Assembly: GCF_015356855.1 (NCBI RefSeq)
Contig: NZ_ARXR01000005.1
Span: forward strand, 62,001 to 126,000
Length of the DNA: 64,000 nucleotides
Direction: 5' to 3'
From: Alloalcanivorax venustensis ISO4
GTDB taxonomy: Bacteria; Pseudomonadota; Gammaproteobacteria; Pseudomonadales; Alcanivoracaceae
Position 1 is the first letter of the stretch, and every line of letters starts with the position of its first letter. The position numbers and the translations under genes are program-made. Below, in pieces: positions 41,340-49,199 of the stretch. The notes under the pieces are model-generated. The model saw only the letters and a program-made list of their open reading frames with translations. It was not told the DNA's origin and ran no database searches.

Positions 41340-41373
41340 GAAATAACCAGAGGCCGGCCAGGAGGATAACAAC

Positions 41374-42516
41374 ATGAATACGGCGGCGATGAATACGGAA
41401 TGGCGGGACACCCGCCGTTATTGGTGGTTACTGAGCACCCTCACCATGCTGTTGCCGGTGGGCGCGGTGCAGATGGTCCAGCTCACCGGTTGGCCGGTGA
41501 TGTGGTGGTTCGGGTTTCTGTTCGTGTTCGGGGTGATTCCCCTGTTCGACGTGATCCTTGGCGAGGAAACCGCCAACCCGCCGGAAGACCGGGTCAGCGA
41601 GCTGGAGAACGACCGCTATTACCGCTATGCGGTCTATATCTCGGTGCCGATGCTGTACGGCGCTTTCGTCTACGCCGCCTGGGTGGCCGGCACCTGGGCC
41701 CTGCCCTGGTACAGCTACCTGGGGCTGGCGATCTCCACCGGCTGCGCCACCGGCATCGCCATCAATACCGGCCACGAGCTCGGCCACAAGAACGACCGCC
41801 TGGAGAAGTGGCTGGCCAAACTGGCGCTGGCGCCGGTGTTCTACGGGCACTTCTTCGTCGAGCACAACCGCGGCCATCATGTGCGGGTGTCCACGCCGGA
41901 GGACCCGGCCTCGTCCCGCTTCGGGGAAACCTTCTGGGAGTTTCTGCCGCGCACCGTGCTGGGCAGCCTGAAATCCGCCTGGCACCTGGAAAAGCAGCGC
42001 CTGGAGCGCCAGGGCAAATCGGTGTGGCACTGGCGCAACGACAACCTGCAGGCCTGGGGCCTGTCGGTGCTGTTATGGGGCGCGCTGATCGTCTGGCTGG
42101 GCTGGGCGGTGCTGCCGTTCCTGATTATCCAGAGCCTGTTCGGTTTCCAGTTGCTGGAGGTGGTGAACTACCTGGAGCACTACGGCCTGCTGCGGCAGAA
42201 GAAGGAAAACGGACGCTACGAACGGTGCCGGCCGGAGCACTCCTGGAACTCCAACCGCCGGGTCACCAACATCTTTCTGTATCAGCTGCAGCGCCACTCC
42301 GACCACCACGCCTACCCGACGCGCAGCTACCAGGCCCTGCGGCACTTCGACGAATCACCGCAGCTGCCCGGCGGCTACGCCTCGATGATTGTGCTGGCCT
42401 GGATACCGCCACTGTGGTTCCGGGTGATGGACCACCGCGTGGTGGCGCACTACGACGGCGACATGAGCCGGGCCAACATCAAGCCCTCGATCCGTGATCA
42501 AGTGATCGCTCAATAA
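41374..42516 (+). CDS. alkB: Alkane 1-monooxygenase AlkB
   Basis: This encodes a 380-residue integral-membrane diiron hydroxylase converting n-alkanes to 1-alkanols with rubredoxin-supplied electrons. All histidine motifs are present: HELGHK (134-139), EHNRGHH (163-169) and LQRHSDHH (305-312), plus the NYLEHYGLLRQ signature (265-275). Six membrane helices are expected. By alignment from memory, the chain-length gate Trp55 of the Pseudomonas GPo1 enzyme corresponds to Val51 here, which would favour alkanes longer than C12. AGGAGG lies eight bases before the ATG. No rubredoxin or regulator gene is adjacent; palindromic repeats flank this region. Confidence 0.96.
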   Translation: MNTAAMNTEWRDTRRYWWLLSTLTMLLPVGAVQMVQLTGWPVMWWFGFLFVFGVIPLFDVILGEETANPPEDRVSELENDRYYRYAVYISVPMLYGAFVYAAWVAGTWALPWYSYLGLAISTGCATGIAINTGHELGHKNDRLEKWLAKLALAPVFYGHFFVEHNRGHHVRVSTPEDPASSRFGETFWEFLPRTVLGSLKSAWHLEKQRLERQGKSVWHWRNDNLQAWGLSVLLWGALIVWLGWAVLPFLIIQSLFGFQLLEVVNYLEHYGLLRQKKENGRYERCRPEHSWNSNRRVTNIFLYQLQRHSDHHAYPTRSYQALRHFDESPQLPGGYASMIVLAWIPPLWFRVMDHRVVAHYDGDMSRANIKPSIRDQVIAQ

Positions 42517-42518
42517 TG

Positions 42519-42656
42519 GTGGGAGCGGGCCACGCCCGCGAAAGGCAAGCAAAGCTTGCCGGCGGGATACCAGAGGTCTCTCTAAACGGAATCCCAAACC
42601 TCTCTGGAATCCTGCCGGGCGCGAAGCGCCCTTTCGCGGGCGTGGCCCGCTCCCAC
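42519..42656. repeat. 138-bp palindromic intergenic element, copy B
   Basis: It has the same length and plan as the copy at 37882. Outer arms GTGGGAGCGGGC and GCCCGCTCCCAC enclose internal hairpins GGCAAGC-AAA-GCTTGCC and GGGCGC-GAA-GCGCCC and a central CAGAGG/CCTCTCTGG inverted repeat. It begins three bases after the alkB stop and ends 21 bases before the convergent MerR gene, so it can serve as their shared terminator. Confidence 0.8.
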
Positions 42657-42676
42657 AAGGCCCGCTCGAACCAATC

Positions 42677-43519
42677 TCAGTGGTGCTTTTCCAGGTGGGC
42701 CAGCACATTCTCCAGCCGGTCCACCAGCACCTTGTTGATGCTTTTCTCCAGCACCCGGCCCAGCTCGTCGTTGACCACCGCCTCGGCGAGCGGGCGGATC
42801 CGGGTGATGAACTCCGCCAGGCGCGCCACGTCCTCGCCTTCGGGCAGGCTGTTGGGGCCGTACTTCTCGTCCACCAGGTGCTCGACGATCATGTCGATAA
42901 AGCGCTCGGCGAGCTTGTCCACTTCCTGGCGCACCAGCCGCACATGGGTGAGCACCGCGTCCAGGGGCACGCCGTTTTCCACCAGCTCCTTGCCGGCGTT
43001 GTAGATGCGCGGGTAGGGCACGCGCAGGCGCATGCCCTCGGGGATCATGTAGCCCAGTGATACCGCCTTGGTCATCACCTCGGGGGTGATGTCCTCGCCG
43101 AAATCATCGATCAGGTCCTGATAGTCCTTGTAGGAGGGCACCTCCGGGTTCTGCCAGGAGGTCACCGCCACTTCCAGCCCGAGAATATCGTTCAGGTCGC
43201 GGCCCTGTTCCCAGGCGTTGAGCAGATCGCGGATATTGTTGAGCGTGTAGCCGCGCTCCAGCAGCGCGCCGATGATCTTCAGGCGGGCCAGATGCACATC
43301 GGTATAGATGCCGGTACGGCCGCGCTTTTCCGGCGGAGGCAGCAAACCCCGGTCCTGGTAGGCGCGCACGTTGCGCACCGTGGAGCCGGCTTCGCGGGCC
43401 AGCTGGTCGATGGTGAACTCCTGGCGCTTTTCCAGCTCCGGGAGTTCGCCTTTACCGTCGGGCGCGCTTTGCTTGAGGCGGCGCAGAATCGCCGCCGGGG
43501 ATTTCCGTGAAGAACTCAT
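42677..43519 (-). CDS. MerR-family transcriptional regulator
   Basis: This encodes 280 residues. After a basic, low-complexity N-terminus of about 35 residues comes the MerR winged-helix block: EFTIDQLAREAGSTVRNVRAYQDRGLLPPPEKRGRTGIYTDVHLARLKII. The long helical C-terminal part (about 170 residues) is a ligand-binding or dimerisation domain without metal-ligand cysteines, so an organic effector is likely. It lies 55 bases downstream of the epoxide hydrolase-SDR gene on the same strand and may regulate it. That regulatory link is inference. Confidence 0.85.
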   Translation of the reverse strand: MSSSRKSPAAILRRLKQSAPDGKGELPELEKRQEFTIDQLAREAGSTVRNVRAYQDRGLLPPPEKRGRTGIYTDVHLARLKIIGALLERGYTLNNIRDLLNAWEQGRDLNDILGLEVAVTSWQNPEVPSYKDYQDLIDDFGEDITPEVMTKAVSLGYMIPEGMRLRVPYPRIYNAGKELVENGVPLDAVLTHVRLVRQEVDKLAERFIDMIVEHLVDEKYGPNSLPEGEDVARLAEFITRIRPLAEAVVNDELGRVLEKSINKVLVDRLENVLAHLEKHH

Positions 43520-43574
43520 GAGCGCGATGATAGACCGGTTGGTGCCCCGGTGCCACGGATGGCGGCGAAGCGGA

Positions 43575-45311
43575 TCACGGCGCCACGTCCAGACGGGCCA
43601 GCCGGCGCGCCAGGCCCGGCGCCCAGCGACCGATCAGACGCATGCCGCTGGCCTCCACGCTCACCGGCACCTCGGCGCGGTTGCCCTGCACCGCGTCGAC
43701 GATGGCACGGGCCACCCGGTCGGCGGTGAAGCCGCGCTTATGATAAAGCCGTTGGGCGGCGTCGCGGCGGCGGCTCTGCTCGTCGTCGTCGACACCGACG
43801 AAGCGGGCCCGGCCGGTGATCGGTGTATCAATGATGCCGGGGCAGATCGCCGACACACCGATGCCCTGGTCCGCCAGTTCCGCGCGCAGGCACTCGGTGA
43901 GCATCAGCACTGCGGATTTGCTGGTGGCGTAGGCCGGCAGCGCCCGGGACGGCAGATAGGCGGACGCCGAAGAGACGTTGACGATATGGCCGCTCTTGGC
44001 CTGGTCCACCATCTGCCGGGCGAACAGCCGGCAGCCGTGGATCACGCCCCACAGGTTCACGTCCAGCACCTGCTTCCAGTCCTGCACGGTGGTGTCCAGC
44101 AGCGGGCCGGCCAGGCCGATGCCGGCGTTATTGACGACCACGTCCGGGGCGCCCAGCTCCTTGTCCACGTAGCGCGCCAGCGCCTCCATGGAGCGGCTGT
44201 TGCCGACGTCGGTCTTGCGGCTCAGGGCCTGGCCGCCGGCGTCCTGGATTTTGCGCGCGGTGCGCGCGGCGGAATCCGGATCAATGTCGGTGCACAGCAC
44301 GGTGGCGCCCCGGGCGCCGAACGCCAGCGCCGTTTGCTCGCCGATGCCGGAACCGGCGCCGGTGATCACCACCAGCTTGCCGCTGTCCGGTCCGTCGGCG
44401 GCGGTCACCCGGGCCCGCTGCAGGGCCGCGTCCGCCGGCGCCCCTTCAATATGCTCGATAAAGGCTTTCAGATAGCGGGCGGTCAGCGGTGCGTGGCCCA
44501 GCAACGGGCCCCAGTGGCCGGTGTTCAGTTCCCGGCGCCACAACTGGCCGGTCCAGGGCGGCACGCTGTCCAGCAGCGCCGGCCCCACATAGCGGTCGCG
44601 GCGCGCCACCAGCAGCTGCACCGGCACCGTGGTGCGTCGCTCCCGGGGATTCAGCAGGCGCGGCAGCATGTTGGCGCGGTAGAGCGCCACGCCCTGGGCG
44701 CCGTCACGGGTCTGGGTGGCGCTGACCGGCGCGCTCAGGCCTTCGGTGCGCCGCAACAGGTCGGGCCAGGCGTCACCGAGACCCAGTTTCCAGGCCATTG
44801 GCGCCAGGGCGGGAATATGGAAGGCACCGATATACCAGCTTTTCGCCAGCTGCCGCAGGCTTGCCGCCAGATCACCGGCGCCGGTGGCGCGCAGGTTGTG
44901 GCCGATATGATCCAGGCAGGGCCCGGACAGGCTGGTGTAGGAGGCGATGCGCTTTTCCGCCCCCGGCTCGGTGACCGCTTCCCAGGCCTGGATCGAGCCC
45001 CAGTCGTGGCCCACCAGGTGCACCGGCCGGCCCGGGCTCAGGGCATCGATCACCGCGAACAGATCGTCGCGCAGTTCTTCCAGGCGGTAGGCCTGGCGGC
45101 CGCGCGGCGAGGACGAGGCGCCGGCGCCGCGTACGTCATAGGTGATCAGGTGGTAGTCGTCGCCGAGGGCTTCCGCCACCGCGTCCCAGACGTCGCCGTT
45201 ATCCGGGTAGCCGTGGACGAACAGCACCGCCGGGCCGTCCGGGTTGCCCCGCCGCCGGGTCGCCAGGTTGATGCCGTCCCGAATCACGGTACGGTGATGC
45301 CACTGTTCCAT
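43575..45311 (-). CDS. Epoxide hydrolase-like alpha/beta hydrolase fused to an SDR (EphD-like)
   Basis: This encodes 578 residues in two domains. Residues 1-290 form an alpha/beta hydrolase with HGYP (33-36) and GHDWG, whose nucleophile is Asp103, with candidate Asp239 and His266 completing the triad; this is the epoxide hydrolase/dehalogenase pattern, not an esterase serine. Residues 310-578 form a classical SDR: TGAGSGIG (317-324), NNAG (394-397) and YATSK (Tyr461, Lys465). The same fusion is known in mycobacterial EphD, linked to lipid epoxides. A plausible path is epoxide to diol to hydroxyketone. I chose the start at 45311 because the extra upstream codons have no domain similarity. Confidence 0.85.
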   Translation of the reverse strand: MEQWHHRTVIRDGINLATRRRGNPDGPAVLFVHGYPDNGDVWDAVAEALGDDYHLITYDVRGAGASSSPRGRQAYRLEELRDDLFAVIDALSPGRPVHLVGHDWGSIQAWEAVTEPGAEKRIASYTSLSGPCLDHIGHNLRATGAGDLAASLRQLAKSWYIGAFHIPALAPMAWKLGLGDAWPDLLRRTEGLSAPVSATQTRDGAQGVALYRANMLPRLLNPRERRTTVPVQLLVARRDRYVGPALLDSVPPWTGQLWRRELNTGHWGPLLGHAPLTARYLKAFIEHIEGAPADAALQRARVTAADGPDSGKLVVITGAGSGIGEQTALAFGARGATVLCTDIDPDSAARTARKIQDAGGQALSRKTDVGNSRSMEALARYVDKELGAPDVVVNNAGIGLAGPLLDTTVQDWKQVLDVNLWGVIHGCRLFARQMVDQAKSGHIVNVSSASAYLPSRALPAYATSKSAVLMLTECLRAELADQGIGVSAICPGIIDTPITGRARFVGVDDDEQSRRRDAAQRLYHKRGFTADRVARAIVDAVQGNRAEVPVSVEASGMRLIGRWAPGLARRLARLDVAP

Positions 45312-45349
45312 GCGTCTGTCTCTCGTCGAATCCGCTTTGGGAAGAACGT

Positions 45350-45376
45350 TTACACCGTTTGATGTAACAGTCAAAC
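45350..45376 (-). promoter_or_regulatory. Overlapping inverted repeats upstream of the hydrolase-SDR fusion
   Basis: Two symmetric signals overlap: TTACA-N8-TGTAA (45350-45367) and GTTTGA-N8-TCAAAC (45357-45376). They lie 39-65 bases upstream of the start. A minus-strand TTGACT -35 hexamer is inside the second. This is a candidate operator, possibly for the downstream MerR protein. Confidence 0.4.
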
Positions 45377-45555
45377 CACGCCGTTGGCCGCCTGACCGGT
45401 TTGCCGCGTAGTTTGGGTCAATCTCGTTGATTTCTTGTTATAACCCCGCCGGCGCCGTCGAATCGAGCGCCGTCTTGTCGTAGTCTTCACGCATTAATGC
45501 CGTGCGACCCTTTAGCGTACGGTGGCCCTGCGCACTGATTGAAAAGGAGGAGAGC

Positions 45556-47862
45556 GTGCCTTTACACCGTCTCACGTCCACGGCCCTTGCCGGCCTGTTG
45601 TCCCTGGTGATGCTGCTGGTGGCGGCACCGTCTTTCGCCCAGGAGGCGGGCGCGGAGAGCGATCCCGCCTACGGTACCCTGGCGGATCTGATCGAGGACG
45701 AATCCTCGCGCAACGCTCTGATCGAGGAGCTGCGGGCCCTGCAGGCCGCCCGCGCCAACGTCGAGGAGGACAGCGCGGTCCCCGCGGAACGGATTGCCGC
45801 GGAGTCGCCCAGCGACCAACAGCCCGAAGAGGTGTCGTTCGCCCGCCGCATGGCCGCCACCACCGGGAATCTGGCCGCCAATATGGGTGACCAGTTCGCC
45901 GCTCTCGGGGCCGCCCTGGGTGGTCTGGTGGGCGCCGGTCAGGCGCAGGCCGACGAGGCGGTGGCCGCTGAGGTGAACCTGCAGGAAGTGGGCGCCGCGG
46001 CGGTCAATCTGGCGATTCTGGTGATCGCCACCTTCGTGGTGTTCTTCGTATTGCGCGCCATCGCCTCGCCGGCTTTCCGGTCGTTCAGCGCCTGGGCCCA
46101 GCGCGGCTCGGAAAAGTTCGCCATGCTGCGCACTATCGTCGCCGTGGCGGTGGCCGCCCTGGTGGACGTGATCGTGGTGGCGCTGGCCTACGTGGCCGGC
46201 GGCTTTGTGTCCTCCCTGCTGGTGAACGAAGTCAATGCCGACGCCACCCGCCTGGCCCTGTTCCTGAACGCCTTCCTGGTGGTGGAACTGGTCAAGGCCG
46301 CCCTGCGGATGATGTTCTCCTCCGGCTATGAAGGCCTGCGGCTGATCCCGGTGGGCGCCGGCCAGGCCCGCTACGCCAACCGTTTCCTGGCCAATCTGAC
46401 CGGCTTTATCGGCTACGGCATGCTGGTGCTGGTGCCGATTCTGAATTTCCACATGTCCCCGGTACTGGGCACCGCCGTGGGCACCCTGGTGATGCTGCTG
46501 GCTCTGCTCTATGCGGTGGCGGTGATCCTCAAGAAGCGCACCGTGATCCGTGACCGGCTGCTCGACAAAGCCGAGGCGACCACCGGCCCCGGCCGGCTCG
46601 CCCTGGGCGTCAGCGCCCGCCTCTGGCACCTGGCCGCGCTGGCCTACGCGCTGATGGTGTTCGCGGTCACCGTGATCAACCCGGAAACGGCGCTGCCCTA
46701 CGTCGCCATGGCGACCCTGGAAACGCTGATCTACGTCGGCGTCGGCCTGCTGGTGTCGGTGGTGCTGACGCAGCTGATCGGTAAGGAAATCCAGCTTTCC
46801 GACCGCGTTAACGAAAAGCTGCCGCGTCTGCAGGCGCGGGTGAACACCTATGTGCCCACCGGCCTCAAGGTGATCCGCGCTCTGATTCTGGCGCTGGTGG
46901 TGATTCTCTCCCTGGACGCCTGGGAGGTGTACGATCTGGCCGCCTGGTACGCCACCGCGGCGGGCGCCCAGACCGTCGGCGTGGTGATCCATATCCTGGT
47001 GATCCTGGCCGTCGCCGCGGCGATCTGGATCGGCATCGCCAGCCTGCTGGAGCACAAGCTGACCCCGGCCGAGGGCGCCGACCCGGCCACCGTGGCCCGC
47101 GCCAACACCCTGATGGGCCTGTTCCACACCACGCTGGCCATCGCCATCATCATCATGACGCTGATGATCGTGCTGGCGGAAATCGGCATCAATATCGGCC
47201 CGCTGATCGCCGGCGCCGGTGTGCTCGGCCTGGCCATCGGTTTCGGTGCCCAGAAGCTGGTCCAGGATGTCATCACCGGGGTCTTCATTCAGCTCGAAAA
47301 CGCCATGAACACCGGCGACTTCGTCACCGCCGGCAGCAACTCCGGCACCGTGGAGCGCGTCGGCATTCGTTCCGTGGCGCTGCGCGATCTGTACGGCACC
47401 TACCACATCGTGCCGTTCTCCTCGGTGGACGCGGTGTCCAACTTCACCCGCGAATACGGCAACCACGTGGGCGAATACGGCATCGGCTACCGCGAGAGCA
47501 TCGACGATGCCATCGTCCAGCTGGAGGCCGCCTTCGAGGAGCTCAAGGAGGGGCCGCACAAGGACAACATCCTGGCGCCGATGACGGTGGCCGGCGTCAC
47601 CGCGCTGGCCGACAGCTCGGTGAACATCCGCGTGGTGATCAAGACCACCCCGGGCAACCAGTGGGCGGTGGGCCGCGCCTACAACCGTCTGGTGAAGATC
47701 TACTTCGACAAGGCCGGCATCGAGATTCCGTTCCCGCACACCACGCTGTACTTCGGCGAGGACCGGGACGGCAACGCGCCGCCGGCCAACGTGCGCATGC
47801 TCGGCGACGAGCGTGTGGTGGACACCCAAAAGGACGGCACGTCCTCCGACCGCTCCGAGTAA
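45556..47862 (+). CDS. Large MscS-family mechanosensitive channel (YbiO-like)
   Basis: This encodes 768 residues. A signal peptide (ending SFA, about residue 29) and an acidic periplasmic segment lead to about nine to eleven membrane helices. The conserved MscS pore helix and beta domain follow near residue 540: IGPLIAGAGVLGLAIGFGAQKLVQDVITGVFIQLENAMNTGDFV. The C-terminal cytoplasmic domain ends in a short acidic tail. This size and layout match YbiO/MscM-type channels that release solutes in osmotic downshock. I preferred the GTG at 45556 because AGGAGG lies five bases before it and it opens directly on the signal peptide. It is monocistronic. Confidence 0.88.
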   Translation: MPLHRLTSTALAGLLSLVMLLVAAPSFAQEAGAESDPAYGTLADLIEDESSRNALIEELRALQAARANVEEDSAVPAERIAAESPSDQQPEEVSFARRMAATTGNLAANMGDQFAALGAALGGLVGAGQAQADEAVAAEVNLQEVGAAAVNLAILVIATFVVFFVLRAIASPAFRSFSAWAQRGSEKFAMLRTIVAVAVAALVDVIVVALAYVAGGFVSSLLVNEVNADATRLALFLNAFLVVELVKAALRMMFSSGYEGLRLIPVGAGQARYANRFLANLTGFIGYGMLVLVPILNFHMSPVLGTAVGTLVMLLALLYAVAVILKKRTVIRDRLLDKAEATTGPGRLALGVSARLWHLAALAYALMVFAVTVINPETALPYVAMATLETLIYVGVGLLVSVVLTQLIGKEIQLSDRVNEKLPRLQARVNTYVPTGLKVIRALILALVVILSLDAWEVYDLAAWYATAAGAQTVGVVIHILVILAVAAAIWIGIASLLEHKLTPAEGADPATVARANTLMGLFHTTLAIAIIIMTLMIVLAEIGINIGPLIAGAGVLGLAIGFGAQKLVQDVITGVFIQLENAMNTGDFVTAGSNSGTVERVGIRSVALRDLYGTYHIVPFSSVDAVSNFTREYGNHVGEYGIGYRESIDDAIVQLEAAFEELKEGPHKDNILAPMTVAGVTALADSSVNIRVVIKTTPGNQWAVGRAYNRLVKIYFDKAGIEIPFPHTTLYFGEDRDGNAPPANVRMLGDERVVDTQKDGTSSDRSE

Positions 47863-47871
47863 CCCGCTCTT

Positions 47872-47955
47872 GTGCGAGCGGGCCCTGCCCGCGAAAGGGT
47901 GGCGCTAGCCACCCGGCGGGATACCAGAGACCTTTTTCTCCAGAGATCCCGGCGC
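47872..47955. repeat. Broken copy C of the 138-bp palindromic element
   Basis: The left half is recognisable: GTGCGAGCGGGCCCTGCCCGC, cut here into arms GCGGGC and GCCCGC, then GGGTGGC-GCTA-GCCACCC and GGCGGGATACCAGAGA. The right half does not follow; unrelated hairpin-rich sequence begins near 47956. Confidence 0.65.
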
Positions 47956-47993
47956 TCCTTGGAAAATTCAAAGGCCTGGCTCTTTCTCTGAGA

Positions 47994-48165
47994 GGGTGGA
48001 TCTGACCCGTGGCGGTGACGCTGCCAAGTGAGCGGGGCAATGGTGGTGCCTGGAGGGAGCTGTTTGGCCAGGGAGGGCCAAACTAACAGCGGCCATGGAT
48101 GGCTTGAGCGGTCCCGGAAGGCACCACCATTGCACCGCGTCCCGGATTCGGAGCACCGAACATCC
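47994..48165. other. Unexplained multi-hairpin block
   Basis: Successive pairings are GGGT/ACCC (47994-48008), GGCGG/CTGCC (48011-48025) and a long outer stem. The outer stem pairs 15 bases from 48037 (GCAATGGTGGTGCCT) with 15 bases ending at 48133. Inside it lie GTTTGGCC/GGCCAAAC (48062-48083) and GCCAT/ATGGC; after it comes GGAT-TCGG/CCGA-ATCC (48144-48165). It could be a structured RNA or a non-autonomous mobile element. I do not recognise it. Confidence 0.6.
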
Positions 48166-48192
48166 AAAGAGCCCACCCCTGGAGAACGGCGC

Positions 48193-48219
48193 AAAAAAAA
48201 GCCGGCGGGGAGCCGGCTT
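48193..48219 (-). terminator. Rho-independent terminator of the metal-dependent hydrolase gene
   Basis: On the minus strand AAGCCGGC, a five-base loop and GCCGGCTT run into eight Ts, 49 bases past the stop codon. Confidence 0.8.
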
Positions 48220-48267
48220 GAGGAATGATCGCGTCGCGATCCGGGAAGTCAGAGGGGGGTGAGGCGG

Positions 48268-49110
48268 TCAGGCCGCCTCTTCCAGAGCGTGGGCCACCAG
48301 CTCGTCGAACTGCTCCAGGAACTCACGGTTGTCGTGGTCCCACGGATGGAAGCCGGGCTTGAACCAGTCCAGCCAGGCCCTGGCGGTGTAGCGGAAGATG
48401 CCTTTCTTGCCCAGGGTGTGCCGCGCGACCGCGCGCCAGCCCTTGCCGTCGAACAGGCCGCCGCTGACGCGCACGTTGTGCAGGTAGAACGGCAGGAACA
48501 GGGCGAAGAACACACTGGTGGAGAACACCAGCGCGAAGCTGCGCATGGCGTAGGCGCCGACCTGGTCGTCACCGCCCACCGCCAGCCGGTAGACATCGAA
48601 CGCCACCGCTTTATGCTCGGTCTCTTCCAGGGCGTGCCAGTTCCACAGGGCGCGGTAGCCCTCGTCGGAACCTTCCATGATCTCCGGCAGGCTGAGCAGG
48701 CCGTCGGCGAGGATCGCGGTGAGGTGCTCCAGGGCCACGGTGCCGGCCAGCTGGAAGGACGCCGGGGTGTATTTCTGCACCGCCTTGAGCAGATTGTCGA
48801 CCAGCTGCTCCTGGGCTTCGATGGGCACGCCGGCCTCATTGACGAAGCCGTTGTACTCTTCGTGCTCGCGGCCGTGCATGGCTTCCTGGCCAATAAAGGC
48901 GGTCACCGCCTTCTTCAGTTCCGGGTCCTGGACGACATCGCGATAGTGGCGCACGCTGTCGATAAAGAAGCGTTCGCCAACCGGGAAAAACAGGCTCAGG
49001 GTATTGAGAAACTGGCTCACGTTGCGCCCGTCCTGGTGCCAGGTCAGCGCTTTGCTGGGGTTCAGCTTGAAGCGCAGGTTCCGGCGGGTGGGCAGTATGT
49101 TGATCGCCAT
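48268..49110 (-). CDS. Predicted metal-dependent hydrolase (PF10118 family)
   Basis: This encodes a 280-residue helical protein. Paired carboxylate/histidine motifs EAMHGREHEEYN and WHALEETEHKAVAFD, with ALEHLTA between them, suggest a diiron or ferritin-like four-helix metal site. This is the family annotated as 'predicted metal-dependent hydrolase', whose real reaction is unknown. A hydrophobic stretch (FALVFSTSVFFALFLPFYLHNV) suggests membrane association. The ATG at 49110 starts the conserved region; a longer frame would run through the promoter palindrome. It is divergent from the next gene. Confidence 0.8.
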   Translation of the reverse strand: MAINILPTRRNLRFKLNPSKALTWHQDGRNVSQFLNTLSLFFPVGERFFIDSVRHYRDVVQDPELKKAVTAFIGQEAMHGREHEEYNGFVNEAGVPIEAQEQLVDNLLKAVQKYTPASFQLAGTVALEHLTAILADGLLSLPEIMEGSDEGYRALWNWHALEETEHKAVAFDVYRLAVGGDDQVGAYAMRSFALVFSTSVFFALFLPFYLHNVRVSGGLFDGKGWRAVARHTLGKKGIFRYTARAWLDWFKPGFHPWDHDNREFLEQFDELVAHALEEAA

Positions 49111-49130
49111 GGTTAAGTACCTCTGATGAT

Positions 49131-49152
49131 TGTTACATTGAACGATGATACA
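49131..49152. promoter_or_regulatory. Imperfect 22-bp palindrome between divergent genes
   Basis: TGTTACAT and ATGATACA arms (six of eight positions symmetric) flank six bases, 21 bases upstream of the metal-dependent hydrolase and 48 upstream of the plus-strand gene. It is a probable dimeric repressor site. It resembles the site near 45350. Confidence 0.4.
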
Positions 49153-49199
49153 TTCGCCCGCGCAGTGGGCAAGTGGCCCTTGGTTAAGGAAGGCATGTC

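Larger units (their letters stand above)
47863..48267. other. Gene-free 405-base interval
   Basis: I see no convincing gene here. The interval holds a half copy of the palindromic element, a dense series of hairpins (47994-48165) and the terminator of the minus-strand gene. Short open frames in it run through the hairpins and have no ribosome-binding site or recognisable domain. Confidence 0.7.

Noticed and set aside
45562-47829. A 755-residue minus-strand open frame across the MscS-type channel
   Set aside because: Its His/Gly/Gln-rich product mirrors the hydrophobic codons of the channel gene, so it is not a real protein.
48037-48133. An integron attC site or a tRNA
   Set aside because: It has no GTTRRRY core site and no integrase or cassette array, and the stems do not have the lengths or conserved bases of a tRNA cloverleaf.
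48028-48228. A small plus-strand open frame of 66 codons
   Set aside because: It runs through the hairpin-rich block and into the terminator of the opposite gene and has no convincing start context.
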